62,000 nucleotides of DNA from Diphasiastrum complanatum (GCA_029204225.1 CM055100.1:4202111-4264110), one strand, 5' to 3'; shown: positions 23,125 through 34,481, counted from the first letter of the stretch. The notes: generated from the sequence alone by a model not told the origin. Translations and numbers: made by a program.

Positions 23125-24335
23125 TTGTTGAAGATGTTCAAATCTAGTCTCTTGAAAGTCACAAATTACATATGTAGAATCATATCACAGGTTTTTATTC
23201 ACATGACATCAATAGGTGGCATCCTATTGAAGGAAAGAAAGGATCCTGAGTGCAACCTTTGTGGCAAGGGAGGATATTTTTTCTCAAGATGCTACAAAAA
23301 GAAGACCACTCCATCCAAGGAGAACCAAAGCAAGGGGGCGAGGTGAAGGATGGAGCTTCAAGTTCAAAATGCAAATACAAAAAGGACAAGTCCATGGAAA
23401 GGTCTTTCCTTTGTGGAAAGGTGAATGAGGCTTGGAGTCTCACAAGGACTTGCAAGATTTGTCTTCGAGAGTCCATCACAACACATATCAAATCTTTTGA
23501 AATTTTTCATTTGGAAGTACATTGTTTGGTTCAAGATGCAAAGATAGATGTCACTTTCATGAAAGTAACTTTGATTTATTTTATGTCCTTGGAAAGTATT
23601 TTGCTTGGAACTTTGGACAAGTTCAAACTTATTGTTATTATCCAAGAGAAATCAATCAAGAATAAGGATCAATCACTAAATGAAAATAGTTTCATTTATG
23701 CTATCATGTCAACTTATGAAGAGCCATTTTGCTTTGAAGAGATATTTGTATCTCAAAGGTGGATTAAGGCAATACTAGTTGAGTATGATGCCTTAAAAGA
23801 TAGCAAAATATGTTTTCCTTGTAAGCTTACATTAGTTATGAAGTCAAGGAAATGGAAATATCTTCATAATGTAGGATCTTTTGGTTTCAATAAGATCATG
23901 AATGATGTGTTCATTCATAAAGATAAAAATTGTAAGTTTTTAATCTTAAAGGCAAGTTGTAAACTTCTTATGAGAATAAGTGAAGCATCCAAAGTGGACA
24001 CTTATATTCATAAGCAAGTAGTTAGCCTTATTGAGATGGAAATACCTTTTGATTTCAATATTGGAAAAATCATGCTAAGTTGTGGTGATTTTTGGACTTA
24101 TGTTTCTAGCATAAGTAATCTTGATAATCACAGGAAGTGCATATTGAATGGTCATACTTGTTGTGATCATTATGAGACATGGAGGTCTCGGATTTTCATC
24201 AAAGAGGAGCATGCACATGAAGAAGGAGCAAGCCTCAAAGTCAAGCATCTACATGAAAATTGGAAGGAATCAATTTTGGAGGTGCTAAGATGGTGCAAAA
24301 CTCTCAAGCTCATCAAAGATGTCAACATCAAATAA
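23125..24335 (+). pseudogene. family A gag-like ORF of A2 (zinc knuckle plus unknown domain)
   Basis: Two registers overlap. The first (23125-23346) encodes a variant knuckle CNLCGKGGYFFSRC at 23251-23292, in which the canonical His is Tyr. One missing base near 23335 ends that frame, and coding continues in the register of the 361-codon frame 23250-24335. That part holds a second Cys pair (FLCGK, about residue 54) and, at residues 161-182, CFEEIFVSQRWIKAILVEY, followed by RKWKYL and KASCKLLMRISEASK. The WIKA..VEYDAL stretch resembles the start of copia reverse transcriptase, but the active-site region is absent, so the likeness may be fortuitous or a relic. The function is unknown; the gag-like role is inferred from the knuckle and position. 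Confidence 0.55.
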
Positions 24336-24493
24336 GCACTATCATGGATATGGTGATTTCAGATCAACATAAAGCTCATTGGCTGATCTTCACACCTTTT
24401 GAACCAGCAAAGACCAATTCAGCCCATGGAGTCAAGTTCAAGATCATCATGTTTTCCATCAAGCTAGATTTACCAAGCTAGATTTTTGAGGAG

Positions 24494-25326
24494 TGTGAAA
24501 AATGCAAAAACAAGCTTGGTAGAGGCCAAAAATCTTGTATATAGGATGACTACACATGTGTGGAGCCTGTTCCCACATGTGAAAATAGTGTACTTGTCAT
24601 GTACCATAATCATATAGGTTGTGCATATGATTTAATTCAAGTTCTAGTAGCTAAAAAAGCCAAAAACTAGTTTTCTAGACATATGATACATGGCATCAAT
24701 CTATTAATTGCATGAGCCACATCCTTTAGTTAGGTGTCACATCCCATGTGTAGAGGACAGCTCACATGTGTGGAATAAGCTGAAGTAGACGAATTCTGAC
24801 TTCTAGACGATTTTCAAATAGATCTCCATATAGAAGGAAAATGGACCAAAAGTGCTCAAAATAGAAGGTTTTGTCCAAGTGTCAGTTTTGCATGATGAAT
24901 CATCATATGACAAAGCACCTTCACACATGTGGGATCAAAGGGATGATTAGTACCACGTGCTCTCACTTATTGTATATATAGAGCCACATTTGGCCATAAT
25001 CAATGTGAGACACCAATCTTGGTTTTGGAAGCAATTTTGAGTGATTCTCTCCATTTGTCTACATTTGTTTTGATTGTTTTGAGGTTCTATCAATGTGTAT
25101 TTGATTTTCAGGTTGGAGTCTGTACTCAGACAGTGTTTCACATGTGTGAAACCATAAAGTACACTTACCTTCAATTAATGATTGTTCTTGTTAGGATTTT
25201 GTGTCTAGAATTGATCTAGATTGATCTTAATCTGAAGTAGATTGATAGATCAAATAATCTGACAACCAAACCCTCTTGACGATCAGATTAGGATCCACTC
25301 TTGGTCCTTTTTGTACTTTTTCCACA
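24494..25326 (+). repeat. 3' LTR of A2
   Basis: 833 bases, TGTG...CACA, nearly identical to the A4 LTRs, with TATATATAG promoter box and CACATGTG palindromes. Confidence 0.88.
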
Positions 25327-25919
25327 TAAGTTTAAGTAGGCGAATTTTGACTTCTAGAAGATTTCCAAGTAGATCTCCATATAGAAGAAAAATGGACCAA
25401 AAGTGCTCAAAATAGAAGGTTTTGTCCAGGTGTCAGTTTTGCATGATGAATCATCATATGACACAGCACCTTCATACATGTGGGATCAGAGGGATGATCA
25501 ATACCATCACTTATTGTATATATAGAGCCACATTTGTCCATAATCAATATGAGACATCAATCTTGATTCTGGAAGCATTTGTCTATATTTGTTTTGATTG
25601 TTTTGAGGTTCTATCAATGTGTACTTGATTTTCAGGTTGGAGTCCATACTCAGACAAGGTTTCACACGTGGAAACCAGAAATTACACCTACCTTCAATTA
25701 ATGATTGTTCTTGTTAGGATTTTGTGTCTAGAATTTATCTAGATTGATCTTAATCTCAAGTAGATTGAGAGATCAAGTCATCTGACAACCAATCCCTCTT
25801 GAGGATCAGATTAGGATCCACTCTTGGTCCTTTTTGTACTTTTTGCACATCTTGCAAAACTCACATTGTCTAGAAATGGTCCAGATACAGCTATTGTAGA
25901 AAGGTTAAAGGTTTGATTC

Positions 25920-26003
25920 ACTCAGATCTGGTAAGGCTTGACCAACAGTATTTTAAGTGGTGGAACCCACTTGTTTATTATTGTGCAGAAAATACCCACA
26001 ACA
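25920..26003. repeat. short dispersed repeat, first copy
   Basis: GTAAGGNTTGNCCAACA, then TATTTTAAGTGGTGG, CACTTGTTTATTA and GAAATACCC: about 75 bases shared with 37142-37217. On the minus strand it starts TGTTGTGGGTATTT, resembling an LTR end. Confidence 0.65.
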
Positions 26004-26014
26004 GGGGGAATGGG

Positions 26015-27142
26015 TGATAATGCTAATCTAGGTAGTGGGTGGGGTAAGGCACCTTGTCTGCTACATACCTATGTAACTAGCAGTACTTCAGACCCCTAAT
26101 AGTCCATTTAGTGTTGGGGGCTAAATGGCAAGGTACCCTTAGGATTAAGGGTATGTGCCCTTGGAAAAGAGCAGACAAGTGACTATACCTTAGTCGGAGG
26201 TAATGGAGTCACGTGACCCTTGGATAAGGGGTACCCTTAGTATTAAGAGTAGGTGTCTTAGATTAAGGTACTAGTGTCCTTGGTTAAGGGCAGGTAGGTG
26301 TCTATGCCTTGGATGGAGGTATGGAACCTAGAGAGGTATTAGAAAGTCATTGGATGACTATTTTTTCTAAACCTTGGGCCTCAACCTTGAACCATATCAC
26401 TTTATTGGTCTAGGACCAAAGTATACTTGCACAACTTGGGCAATGGGACCTAGTAGGAGGGCGCCCTTCTAAAGTGTCCATTGAGCTCCCAACTCCCACA
26501 AGAAAGGCATTCAAAGAGTCATAGGTTATGGAAGGAGTCTCTTGACATTCCATAAGCCTATGGAGGCTCTTGGAGATTCTTTAACTCCCCTAGGCTTCTC
26601 TCTCTCTCTCATTGGATGAGCATGGAACTCCATAGTGCATTGGAGGGGTCCATGGGCCATCTATATGAGGGTAGTAGGGCGCCCATTGGGAGGGGGAGAT
26701 CTCTCTTGTTTGCTTTGCTTATGCTCTAGTGTTGTTACTAGTGTGTAGAGTGCTTTCTTGTGGTAGTATGCTTAAGGTTTGGATCTTGCTTATGGTATGG
26801 GACATAAGTAGAGTTTGGATCTTGAGAATGCTATGGAGTGTTGTGGTATGCTTGTGATTTGTTTATGGTTAGCAAGGGGGTGCTAGATAGGCCTTGCTTG
26901 GAGCTTGGATCTAGCTATGGTTGGGTGGTGAATACTTGAGGCCAGTTTGTTATCTATCTTTGTGTTTAAAGAGTAGGGACACAGGTGGAGGAGAGATCCT
27001 TGGATGCTTGTAGATCCTTACTTGCAGGTGGAGGCATCCTAGCTTGGAGTTGGGGAGCATCTTGAAGCTTGCAGGTTGCTTAAAGGACATTTGGAGGCTC
27101 TACCTTGGATTTCGAGGACTTCCTCACCTCTACTTGTAAAAG
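26015..27142 (+). repeat. 5' LTR of element B
   Basis: Assigned because it ends at a tRNA-iMet-type primer site and starts TGATAATGC. It contains degenerate repeats of GGTACCCTTAG and ATTAAGGGNAGGTG (26130-26320). With no second copy in the window, both ends are approximate. Confidence 0.5.
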
Positions 27143-27154
27143 TGGTCTCAGAGC

Positions 27155-28188
27155 TAGACAAAAGATGGTAACCTTTCTAGCCTTCTTCAAGTTCTATTAA
27201 GATCACCAACTAAATTTTTTTTGGGGAAGATTATAGGCTTTTCTAGTTGTAGGAAACTTGTAATTGAAGTACCCAATGAATCTAGTTCTCTTTTGAAGAG
27301 AGTAGTGATGCTTATAGAATTGTTTAGGGGTTGATTTTTTATCATGTTAGAGAAGTTCTAAGTGGGCTTTGGATTTTTAAAAGTTCTGAAAAAAGATTTG
27401 TGGGGTGGTTAGAGGAAGTCTTCCTCTACATACACAAACTTTTTTTTGTAAAAAGATTAATTCTAGCTATGTGTTTTGATCAAAACTAGTGTTTTTTTTT
27501 CATAAATGAAGTGTTTGAAGTTCTAATTTCTATTTTGAAGTTCTATTTTTCAAAGCTGTAAATCTAAAAATTAGATCTGAAAAGTGAAGTTTTCATTCAA
27601 ACTTCATTAGTTACACTTTTCTATCTCCTAGTTTCATGAAGATGGCAATGTAGGAAGGGAATGGTAGTGTAACTTTGTGCATAAAACAAGTTTTGAAGTT
27701 CTATTTTTTGTCATTATGAAGTTCTGATTTTCAGACCTGTAAATCTAAAAACCAGATCTGAAAATTGAAGTTTTCATAAAGCTTCATTAGTTATCCATTT
27801 CTAGACACTAGTTTCATGGATTTAAAAATCTAGAATAGTGGAAAATGTGAAAACTTTGGTTGCTTTTGAAATGATAAATGGAATTGAAATTGGAATGGGA
27901 ACTTTATGTAAGCATTAGTTTGGATTAGTTAATTGAAGTTTACATAAAGATTTGGTTTTCATTTTTGCTTTTGATTAAAGCAAATGTAGCTTGTTGTTGT
28001 TTTCCTCTTAAGCTTGGATTAAGCTTGCAAATAGTAGGCTTGGATTGAGCTTACAAACAATAAGATTGAATGAATAGAAGTAAATGTTTTTTATTTGCAT
28101 TGGATGTAACAATTGAAGCATTTCTATCATTCTAATTTGAGCACTTGTTGTTGTATTTGCATAATAGGAAAATACACAAGCAACCCCA
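27155..28188 (+). other. leader of element B with an internal direct repeat
   Basis: AT-rich non-coding leader. About 130 bases (27514-27640) recur diverged at 27691-27820; both copies contain TGAAGTTCTATTTTT, CTGTAAATCTAAAAA and CTTCATTAGTTA. Confidence 0.6.
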
Positions 28189-28615
28189 ATGGATCAAACC
28201 AATGAAAACCCAACATTTGATCTATCAAACCCATCCAATGTGGCACAAGCTCTTGAACTTTTATATCAACAAATTTAATCCACTAATAAGCAACTTATTG
28301 AAATTAATCAAAGAAACCAAGACTTAGAGTCTAGGTTAGCCAATCAGAAGAAGCATGTAGTTCCACCTCCCGTAAAAGTGTTTAAGGAGGAGAAAAAATA
28401 TACTACTTACAAGTGGTAAGTTTTTGGCTAAATGTTTGGAACAAGAACTTTGCCCTATTGCGATTCCCTAAATCTGAAAAGTTATCCACTGTCACCATGT
28501 TCCTTGAAGGAAGAGCCTTAGTTTGGTGGGATGACTTAGTTGCAAAGGGCAATCAACCTTGTACATGGGATGATTTTTGCAAGCCTTTTAGGGATTGTTT
28601 TCTACCACTTTTAGA
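28189..28615 (+). pseudogene. gag of element B, N-terminal part
   Basis: It starts ATGGATCAAACC (MDQTNENPTFDLS), runs into TAA, continues as a helical QLIEINQRNQDLESRL stretch, then shifts register into RFPKSEKLSTVTMFLEGRA, LVWWDDL and TWDDFCKPFRDCFLP. This is the retrotransposon gag (capsid) signature. The frame is cut by A4 within the next codons (TTAGA duplication) and resumes at 33981 with DYEHFKKLSHL. Confidence 0.75.
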
Positions 28616-29450
28616 TGTGAAAAATGCAAAAATAAGCTTGGTAGAGGCCAAAAATCTTGTATATAGATAAACACACATGTGTGGAGCCTGTTCCCACATG
28701 TGAAAATAGTGTACTTGTCATGTACCATAATCATATAGGTTGTACATATGATCTAATTCAAGTTCTAGTGACTAAAAAGGCCAAAAACTAGTTTTCTAGA
28801 TCCGTGACAAATGGCATCCATCTATTGATTGCATGAGCCAAATATTTTGGTTAGGTGTCACATACCATGTGTAGAGGATAGCTCACACGTGTGGAATAAG
28901 CTGAAGTAGGCGAATTTTGACTTCTAGAAGATTTCCAATTAGATCTCCATATAGAAGGAAAATGGACCAAAAGTGCTTAAAATAGAAGGTTTTGTCCAAG
29001 TGTCAGTTTTGTAGGATGAATCATCATATGACAAAGCACCTTCACACATGTGACATCATAGGGATGATCAGTACCACGAGCTCCCACTTATTGTATATAT
29101 AGAGCCACATTTGGCCATAATCAATGTGAGACACCAATCTTGGTTTTGGAAGCAATTTTGAGTGATTCTCTCCTTTTGTCTACATTTCTTTTGATTGTTT
29201 TGAGGTTCTATCAATGTGTACTTGATTTTTAGGTTGGAGTCCGTACCCTGACAGAGTTTCACACGTGTGAAACCAGCAAGTACATTTACCTTCAATAAAT
29301 GATTGTTATTGTTTGGATTTTATGTCTAGAATTGATCTAGATTGATCTTAATCTTATGTAGATTGATAGATCAAGTAAAATCTAACATCCAATCCCTCTT
29401 GAGGATCAGATTAGGATCCACTCTTGGTCCTTTTTGTACCTTTTTGCACA
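28616..29450 (+). repeat. 5' LTR of A4 with CACRTG palindrome array
   Basis: Promoter-like content: palindromic ACACATGTGT or CACATGTG/CACACGTGTG sites at 28673-28682, 28695-28702, 28884-28893, 29045-29052 and the 18-base perfect palindrome GTTTCACACGTGTGAAAC at 29256-29273. TATATATAG lies at 29094-29102. CACGTG/CACATG words are G-box/E-box cores bound by plant bZIP and bHLH factors; binding here is inference. Confidence 0.85.
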
Positions 29451-29463
29451 TGGTATCAGAGCC
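29451..29463 (+). other. primer-binding site of A4 (tRNA-iMet type)
   Basis: TGGTATCAGAGCC directly abuts the 5' LTR. Confidence 0.9.
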
Positions 29464-31049
29464 TAGTACAAGAGGTTTTGTTGAAATTGATAGGGTTAAT
29501 CCAAATCAAAGCCAAAATTAGCAGTTTTTTGGAAACTAGTCAAATTTTGTGTAGCAAGTTGGATTTGATAGCTATCCTCAAAATTTTTGGTCCAGATCTT
29601 GTTTTGGGCTGTAGGAACCCTTTTCAGACGTGTCAGGCCGTACAGCTCCTATTTTCACTGAGAAATTTCAAAAATTTGTAGAATTTGACTCACATACCCA
29701 ATATGAGTGATTTTTGGTGCAAAATCAAGCATTTTCTATAGTGAATCTAATCCCTTGATTAGTTCTTGGATTAGATCAGCCAAAGGATTAAAATTGAAGC
29801 TTGAATTAGGTGAATTAATTGATCTTCTCTGATTTTTTGAGTGCATGTTGAAGTTGAGAGAGATTTTGCTAAAAATCATAGATTAAGGAGTGATATGCAA
29901 GGTGAGAGGTTGAAATCCATTGTACCATCACTCTAGATTTGTTCAAGAGTGATAGGGTCAAGTTTAGAATCATCAATTTGCTAGAAAACATCCTCGGATC
30001 TGTCCTCCAAGTGAAACCTTTGAGAGTTTCTAGTGCATATAGAGCATCTATGCAAATCTTTTGTAGAATTTGACATAGATTGGCTTCAATTGAAAGTTCT
30101 AGAAAAGAGATTGAGATCCAAGTCACATTATTCAATCCTACTCAATTCGTTTGAGTGTTTGTGAGGTTTGAAAAGAGGCATTAAGGTGTCTATGGCAAAT
30201 GTGTAGAGAGAGATCCAATTTTCTAAGAGTTCCTTCCTTTGTAGAAGGCAAGATCTAGAAGCTCATTTTGTGTTGTTATTGGTGAAGAATTTGGCTTCTC
30301 CTATGTGATCAAATCTTTCTAAGTGGCATTAGGTCTTTGAAGCACAATATCTTAGTGAGAAAAATCACAACTTTTGATTTTGAATTTCAATCCAAGTCTT
30401 AAAAAGTAGAGTAATTGGTGGAATCCAATAGGAGTGATTGAATTCAATTTATTGAGCAAAAATTGACATAGTGTGTATGAAACTCAAATTAGTTCTATTC
30501 AACTTTCTTTGTGAGAGTGTGAGGGTCAATTTAAGATCCCATTGGATGTCTAGAATGAGGAGGAGTCCATATTTGAGTATTCATGCATGGTTGAGATCTT
30601 TGTGAATCTCTAGTTGTCTAATTTTTTAAGCTTTGTGAAAAATTGATGGTATAGTTTGTTGTCAAATCAAATCAAATTCATTCTAAATCTCAAGAGTGAG
30701 ATTATTTGGGTCAAGAGTGAGTCCAAAAGAAGTGATTAAGTTTGATTTTCATGTATTTGAAACAAAACCCATCTTTTGTTCAAGAATCTCAAGTGTTGAG
30801 AGAACTAGTCAAGTGAAAAGGAAAATCTAGGTGTCAAATTTTTTTCATATCCATTTCAAGTTTCAAAAGAAAGAGTCATTGGTATTTGATGAGTCCAATA
30901 GGAGATTGGATCTGATTTCTTTTGTGATTTGATTCAAAGATTGTGTGCTTTTGTCTTAGTGATCAAAGCAAAGTTTCCAAGTGACTAGTCATTACTGTGA
31001 AGATTGATTCTTAGATTTGTGAGCTAGATCTTTTGTAGATCCTTCTAGA

Positions 31050-32155
31050 TTGTTAAAGATGTTCAAATCTTGTCTCTTGAAAGTCACAAATTACATTTGT
31101 AGAATCATATCACAGGTTTTTACTCACATGGCATCAGTAGGTGGCATCCTATTGAAGGAAAGAAAGGATCATGAGTGCAACCTTTGTGGCAAGGGAGGAT
31201 ATTTTTTCTCAAGATGCTACAAAAAGAAGACCAGTCCATCCAAGGAAGACCAAAGCAAGGGGGCGAGGTGAAGGATGGAGCTTCAAGTTCAAAATGCAAA
31301 TACAAAAAGGACAAGTCCATGGAAAGGTCTTTCCTTTGTGGAAAGGTGAATGAGGCTTGGAGTCTCACAAGGACTTGCAAGATTTGTCTTCAAGAGTCCA
31401 TCACAACACATATCAAATCTTTTGAAATTTTTCATTTGGAAGTACATTGTTTGGTTCAAGATGCAAAGATAGATGTCACTTTCATGAAAGTAACTTGGAT
31501 TTATTTTATGTCCTTGAAAAGTATTTTGCTTGGAACTTTAGATAAGTTCAAACTTATTGTTATTATCCAAGAGAAATCAATCAAGAATAAGGAGCAATCA
31601 CAAAATGAAAATAGTTTCATTTATGCTCTCATGTCAACTTATGAAGGACCATTTTGCTTTGAAGAAATTTTTGTATCTCAAAGGTGGATTAAGACAATAC
31701 TAGTGGAGTGTGATGCCTTAAAAGATAGCAAAATATGTTTTCCTTGTAAGCTTACATTAGTTATGAAGTCAAGGAAATGGAAATATCTTCATAATGTAGG
31801 ATCTTTTGGTTTCAATAAGATCATGAATGATGTGTTCATTCATAAAGATGAAAACTGTATGTTTTCAATCCTAAAGGCAAGTTGTAAACTTCTTATGAGA
31901 ATAAGTGAAGCATCCAAAGTGGACACTTATATCCATAAGCAAGTAGTTAGCCTTATTGAGATGGAGATACCTTTTGATTTCAATATTGGAAAAATCATGC
32001 CAAGTTGTGATGATTTTTGGACTTATGTTTCTAGCATAAGTAATTTTGATAATCATAGGAAGTGCATATTGAATGGTCATAGTTGTTGTGATCATTATGA
32101 GACATGGAGGTCTCAAATTTCCATAAAAAAGGAGCACTATGAAGAGGATCTTTAG
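31050..32155 (+). pseudogene. family A gag-like ORF of A4, knuckle and first domain copy
   Basis: Same organisation as in A2: knuckle CNLCGKGGYFFSRC (31176-31217, His replaced by Tyr), the same missing base near 31260, then the long register (31175-32155) with CFEEIFVSQRWIKTILVE, KWKYLHNVGSF, DVFIHKDENC and KASCKLLMRISEASK. The protein is very close to that of A2. It ends in KKEHYEEDL and a TAG, directly before a 42-base repeat. Nothing recognisable as a protease or an RT active site follows. Confidence 0.55.
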
Positions 32156-33003
32156 GAGTCATCTCAAGGTTCAAATGTGCCAAGAATTGAGGAGGAGAAT
32201 CCTTCTCAAGGTTCAAGTGTGCCTAGGATTGAGGAGGAGAGACCTTCTCAAATTGTGATTCCAAAAAGAAACTCAAGAAATATGGTTGAGTCCATGTGGC
32301 TCACATTTCAAGGGAAAGAGGAGCATAGCTCATGTGGTATACATCACATACTTATTTCTCTTATGTCATTTGATAAAAATCAATTTGCTTTAGTGAGATC
32401 ATTGCATCTCAAAATTGGAGTAAAACCATACTAGTTGAGTATGAAGTCTCTCTTGAGAACATAGATGATGTTCTTGAAAGGTTGAAATTGGTTTTAAATC
32501 AATTAGAAAGCAAATGGTTATTTCATCAAATGTATGCTCTTGAGTCATGTAAGAGCAAAAGTGATTTGTTCACTCATAGTTTGAAAATCTGTATTGCGGC
32601 AAATTGTAAACTCTTTATGAGAGTAAGTGAATAATCTTCTAAAGACACTTATCTCCATAATGAAGTATTTAGCCTCATTGGATCTGAGATTAGCATGGTA
32701 AACAAGCATGAAGATATGATGCAAACACTTTGTTATTATAGCATGCATAGTCTTGCCAATTTGGATAAGTCTAATTCTCTAGATCATGGTAACATGATGT
32801 TAGATCTTTGTGATCCTAATAAGTCAAGAGGAAATCTTTATTTTCTCAAGGAGGAGCATGCACATGAAGAAGGAGCAAGCCTCAAACTCAAGCATCTACA
32901 TGACATTTGGAAGGAATCAATTTCGAAGATGCTAGGATGGTGCAAAGCTCTCAAGTTCATTAAAGATGTCAACATCAAAGAAGCACTATCGTGGATATGG
33001 TGA
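32156..33003 (+). pseudogene. second, diverged copy of the family A domain in A4
   Basis: A linker with two tandem units of SSVPRIEEE-type sequence (42 bases each) is followed by a diverged repeat of the preceding domain. CFSEIIASQNWSKTILVEY, ESKW, DLFTHSLKICIAANCKLFMR and DTYLHNEVFSLI align with CFEEIFVSQRWIKTILVE, SRKW, DVFIHKDENC..KASCKLLMR and DTYIHKQVVSLI of the first copy. It contains an in-frame TAA (at about 32630) and a register shift near its start. It ends, as A2 does, in EEHAHEEGASLK, KHLHDIWKES and WCKALKFIKDVNIK. A2 lacks this second copy and is fused directly to the shared end. Confidence 0.6.
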
Positions 33004-33143
33004 TTTCAAATCAACATCAAGCACATTGGCTGATCTTCACACCTTTTGAACCAGCAAAGACCAATTCAGCCCATGGATTCAAGTTCAAGATCATCATGTT
33101 TTCCATCAAGCTATATCTACCAAGCTAGATTTTTGAAGAGGAG

Positions 33144-33975
33144 TGTGAAAAATGCAAAAATAAGCTTGGTAGAGGCCAAAAATCTTGTATATAGATAAAT
33201 ACACATGTGTGGAGCCTGTTCTCACGTGTAAAAATAGTGTACTTGTCATGTACCATAATCATATAGGTTGTACATATGATTTAATTCAAGTTCTAGTGGC
33301 TAAAAAGGCCAAAAACTAGTTTTCTAGACATATGACACATGGCATCAATCTATTGCTTGCATGAGCCACATCCTTTGGTTAGGTGTCACATACCATGTGT
33401 AGAGGACAGCTCACATGTGTGGAATAGCTTAAGTAGACGAATTTTGACTTCTAGAAGATTTCCAAGTAGATCTCCATATAGAAGGAAAATGGACCAAAAG
33501 TGCTTAAAATAGAAGGTTTCGTCCAAGTGTTAGTTTTGCATGATGAATCATCATATGACAAAGCACATTCACACAAGTGGAATCATAGGGATGATCAGTA
33601 CCACGAGCTCCCACTTATTGTATATATAGAGCCACATTTGGCCATAATCAATATGAGACACCAATCTTGGTTTTGGAAGCAATTTTGAGTGATTCTCTCC
33701 ATTTGTCTACATTTCTTTTGATTGTTTTGAGGTTCTATCAATGTGTACTTGATTTTTAGGTTGGAGTCCGTACCCTAACAGGGTTTCACATGTGTGAAAC
33801 CAGCAAGTACATTTAGCTTCAATAAATGATTGTTCTTGTTTGGATTTTATGTCTAGAATTGATCTAGATTGATCTTAATCTTATGTAGATTGATAGATCA
33901 AGTAAATCTAACATCCAATCCCTCTTGAAGATCAGATTAGGATCCACTCTTGGTCCTTTTTGTACTTTTTTCACA
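33144..33975 (+). repeat. 3' LTR of A4
   Basis: 832 bases; same termini, TATA box and palindromes as the 5' LTR. The few differences between the pair suggest a fairly recent insertion compared with the surrounding elements. Confidence 0.9.
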
Positions 33976-33980
33976 TTAGA

Positions 33981-34480
33981 TGACTATGAACACTTCAAAA
34001 AGTTGAGTCATCTAACCATGAATAAAGGTTTGGAATAATTTATTCAAGATTTTCATGAGTACCTAAATCCACTTTATAATGATATTCCACCTAAGGTACA
34101 AATGTTAATGTTCATTGATGGGTTGCCAAAAGATTATCAAGTGGATGTTCATAGGAACCATCCAAAAACTCTAGAAGATGCTATTAGGGCTGCAAAATAC
34201 TTTGATGACACACCTAAGCCACCTAGGGGTCAACATCGTAATGAGCAGAGAAAAGGTTTTCAATTTAAGAGGAAGGATAGGGAGGTTGTTGGTGAAACAC
34301 ATCCCAATTCAACAATCCTAAAAAAATCAAGAAAAATATTAAAAACAATCATGGTGGCAATGATAAAGCTGAACCTCGTAAGAAGAACCTATGCTTCAAG
34401 TGCAATGGCGAGAGTCACCTTGCACGTGATTGCGTCAAAAAACAAGCTTCAACCTCAGGTAATCTATCTCGAAGTAATGA
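33981..34480 (+). pseudogene. gag of element B, C-terminal part with zinc knuckle
   Basis: Resumes the gag interrupted by A4: DYEHFKKLSHLTMNKGLE, a stop, then FIQDFHEYLNPLYNDIPP and MLMFIDGLPKDYQVDV. After a basic linker, CFKCNGESHLARDC (34392-34433) is a canonical CCHC zinc knuckle for genomic RNA binding. At least one register shift lies between the capsid end and the knuckle. Confidence 0.75.
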
Positions 34481-34481
34481 G

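Larger units (their letters stand above)
20793..25326 (+). mobile_element. family A LTR element copy A2, complete ends
   Basis: 4.53 kb element with 5' LTR 20793-21527 and 3' LTR 24494-25326, both TGTGAAAAATGC...CACA. The primer site TGGTATCAGAGCC (21528-21540) directly follows the 5' LTR, and a purine tract (TTGAGGAG) precedes the 3' LTR. Flanks are TAAGC (20788-20792) and TAAGT (25327-25331), a 5-base target-site duplication with one change. The 5' LTR lacks about 100 bases found in the 3' LTR, including the GTTTCACA-type palindrome. The internal region has a 1.6 kb non-coding leader and one broken gag-like ORF. No protease, RNase H or integrase motif is visible, so it would depend on an autonomous partner. 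Confidence 0.88.
20563..25849 (+). mobile_element. family A copy A3, deleted and split by A2
   Basis: A3 is present as three pieces: an internal fragment (20563-20713) matching 23655-23805 of A2, a middle LTR fragment (20714-20792), and the rest of the LTR after the A2 insertion (25327-25849, ending TTTTTGCACA). The internal region is fused to mid-LTR by a deletion. The LTR reads continuously across A2 once A2 and one TAAGC are removed. Confidence 0.8.
28616..33975 (+). mobile_element. family A LTR element copy A4, complete (5.36 kb)
   Basis: The best-preserved family A copy. Its 5' LTR (28616-29450, 835 bases) and 3' LTR (33144-33975, 832 bases) are nearly identical and end in the inverted termini TGTGAAAAA and TTTTTCACA. 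Perfect TTAGA duplications flank it (28611-28615 and 33976-33980). The primer site TGGTATCAGAGCC is at 29451-29463 and the purine tract GAAGAGGAG just before 33144. The internal region has a long leader, a knuckle-bearing frame and two copies of an unknown domain. It carries no visible protease, RNase H or integrase, so it is non-autonomous. It interrupts the gag of element B. Confidence 0.92.
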
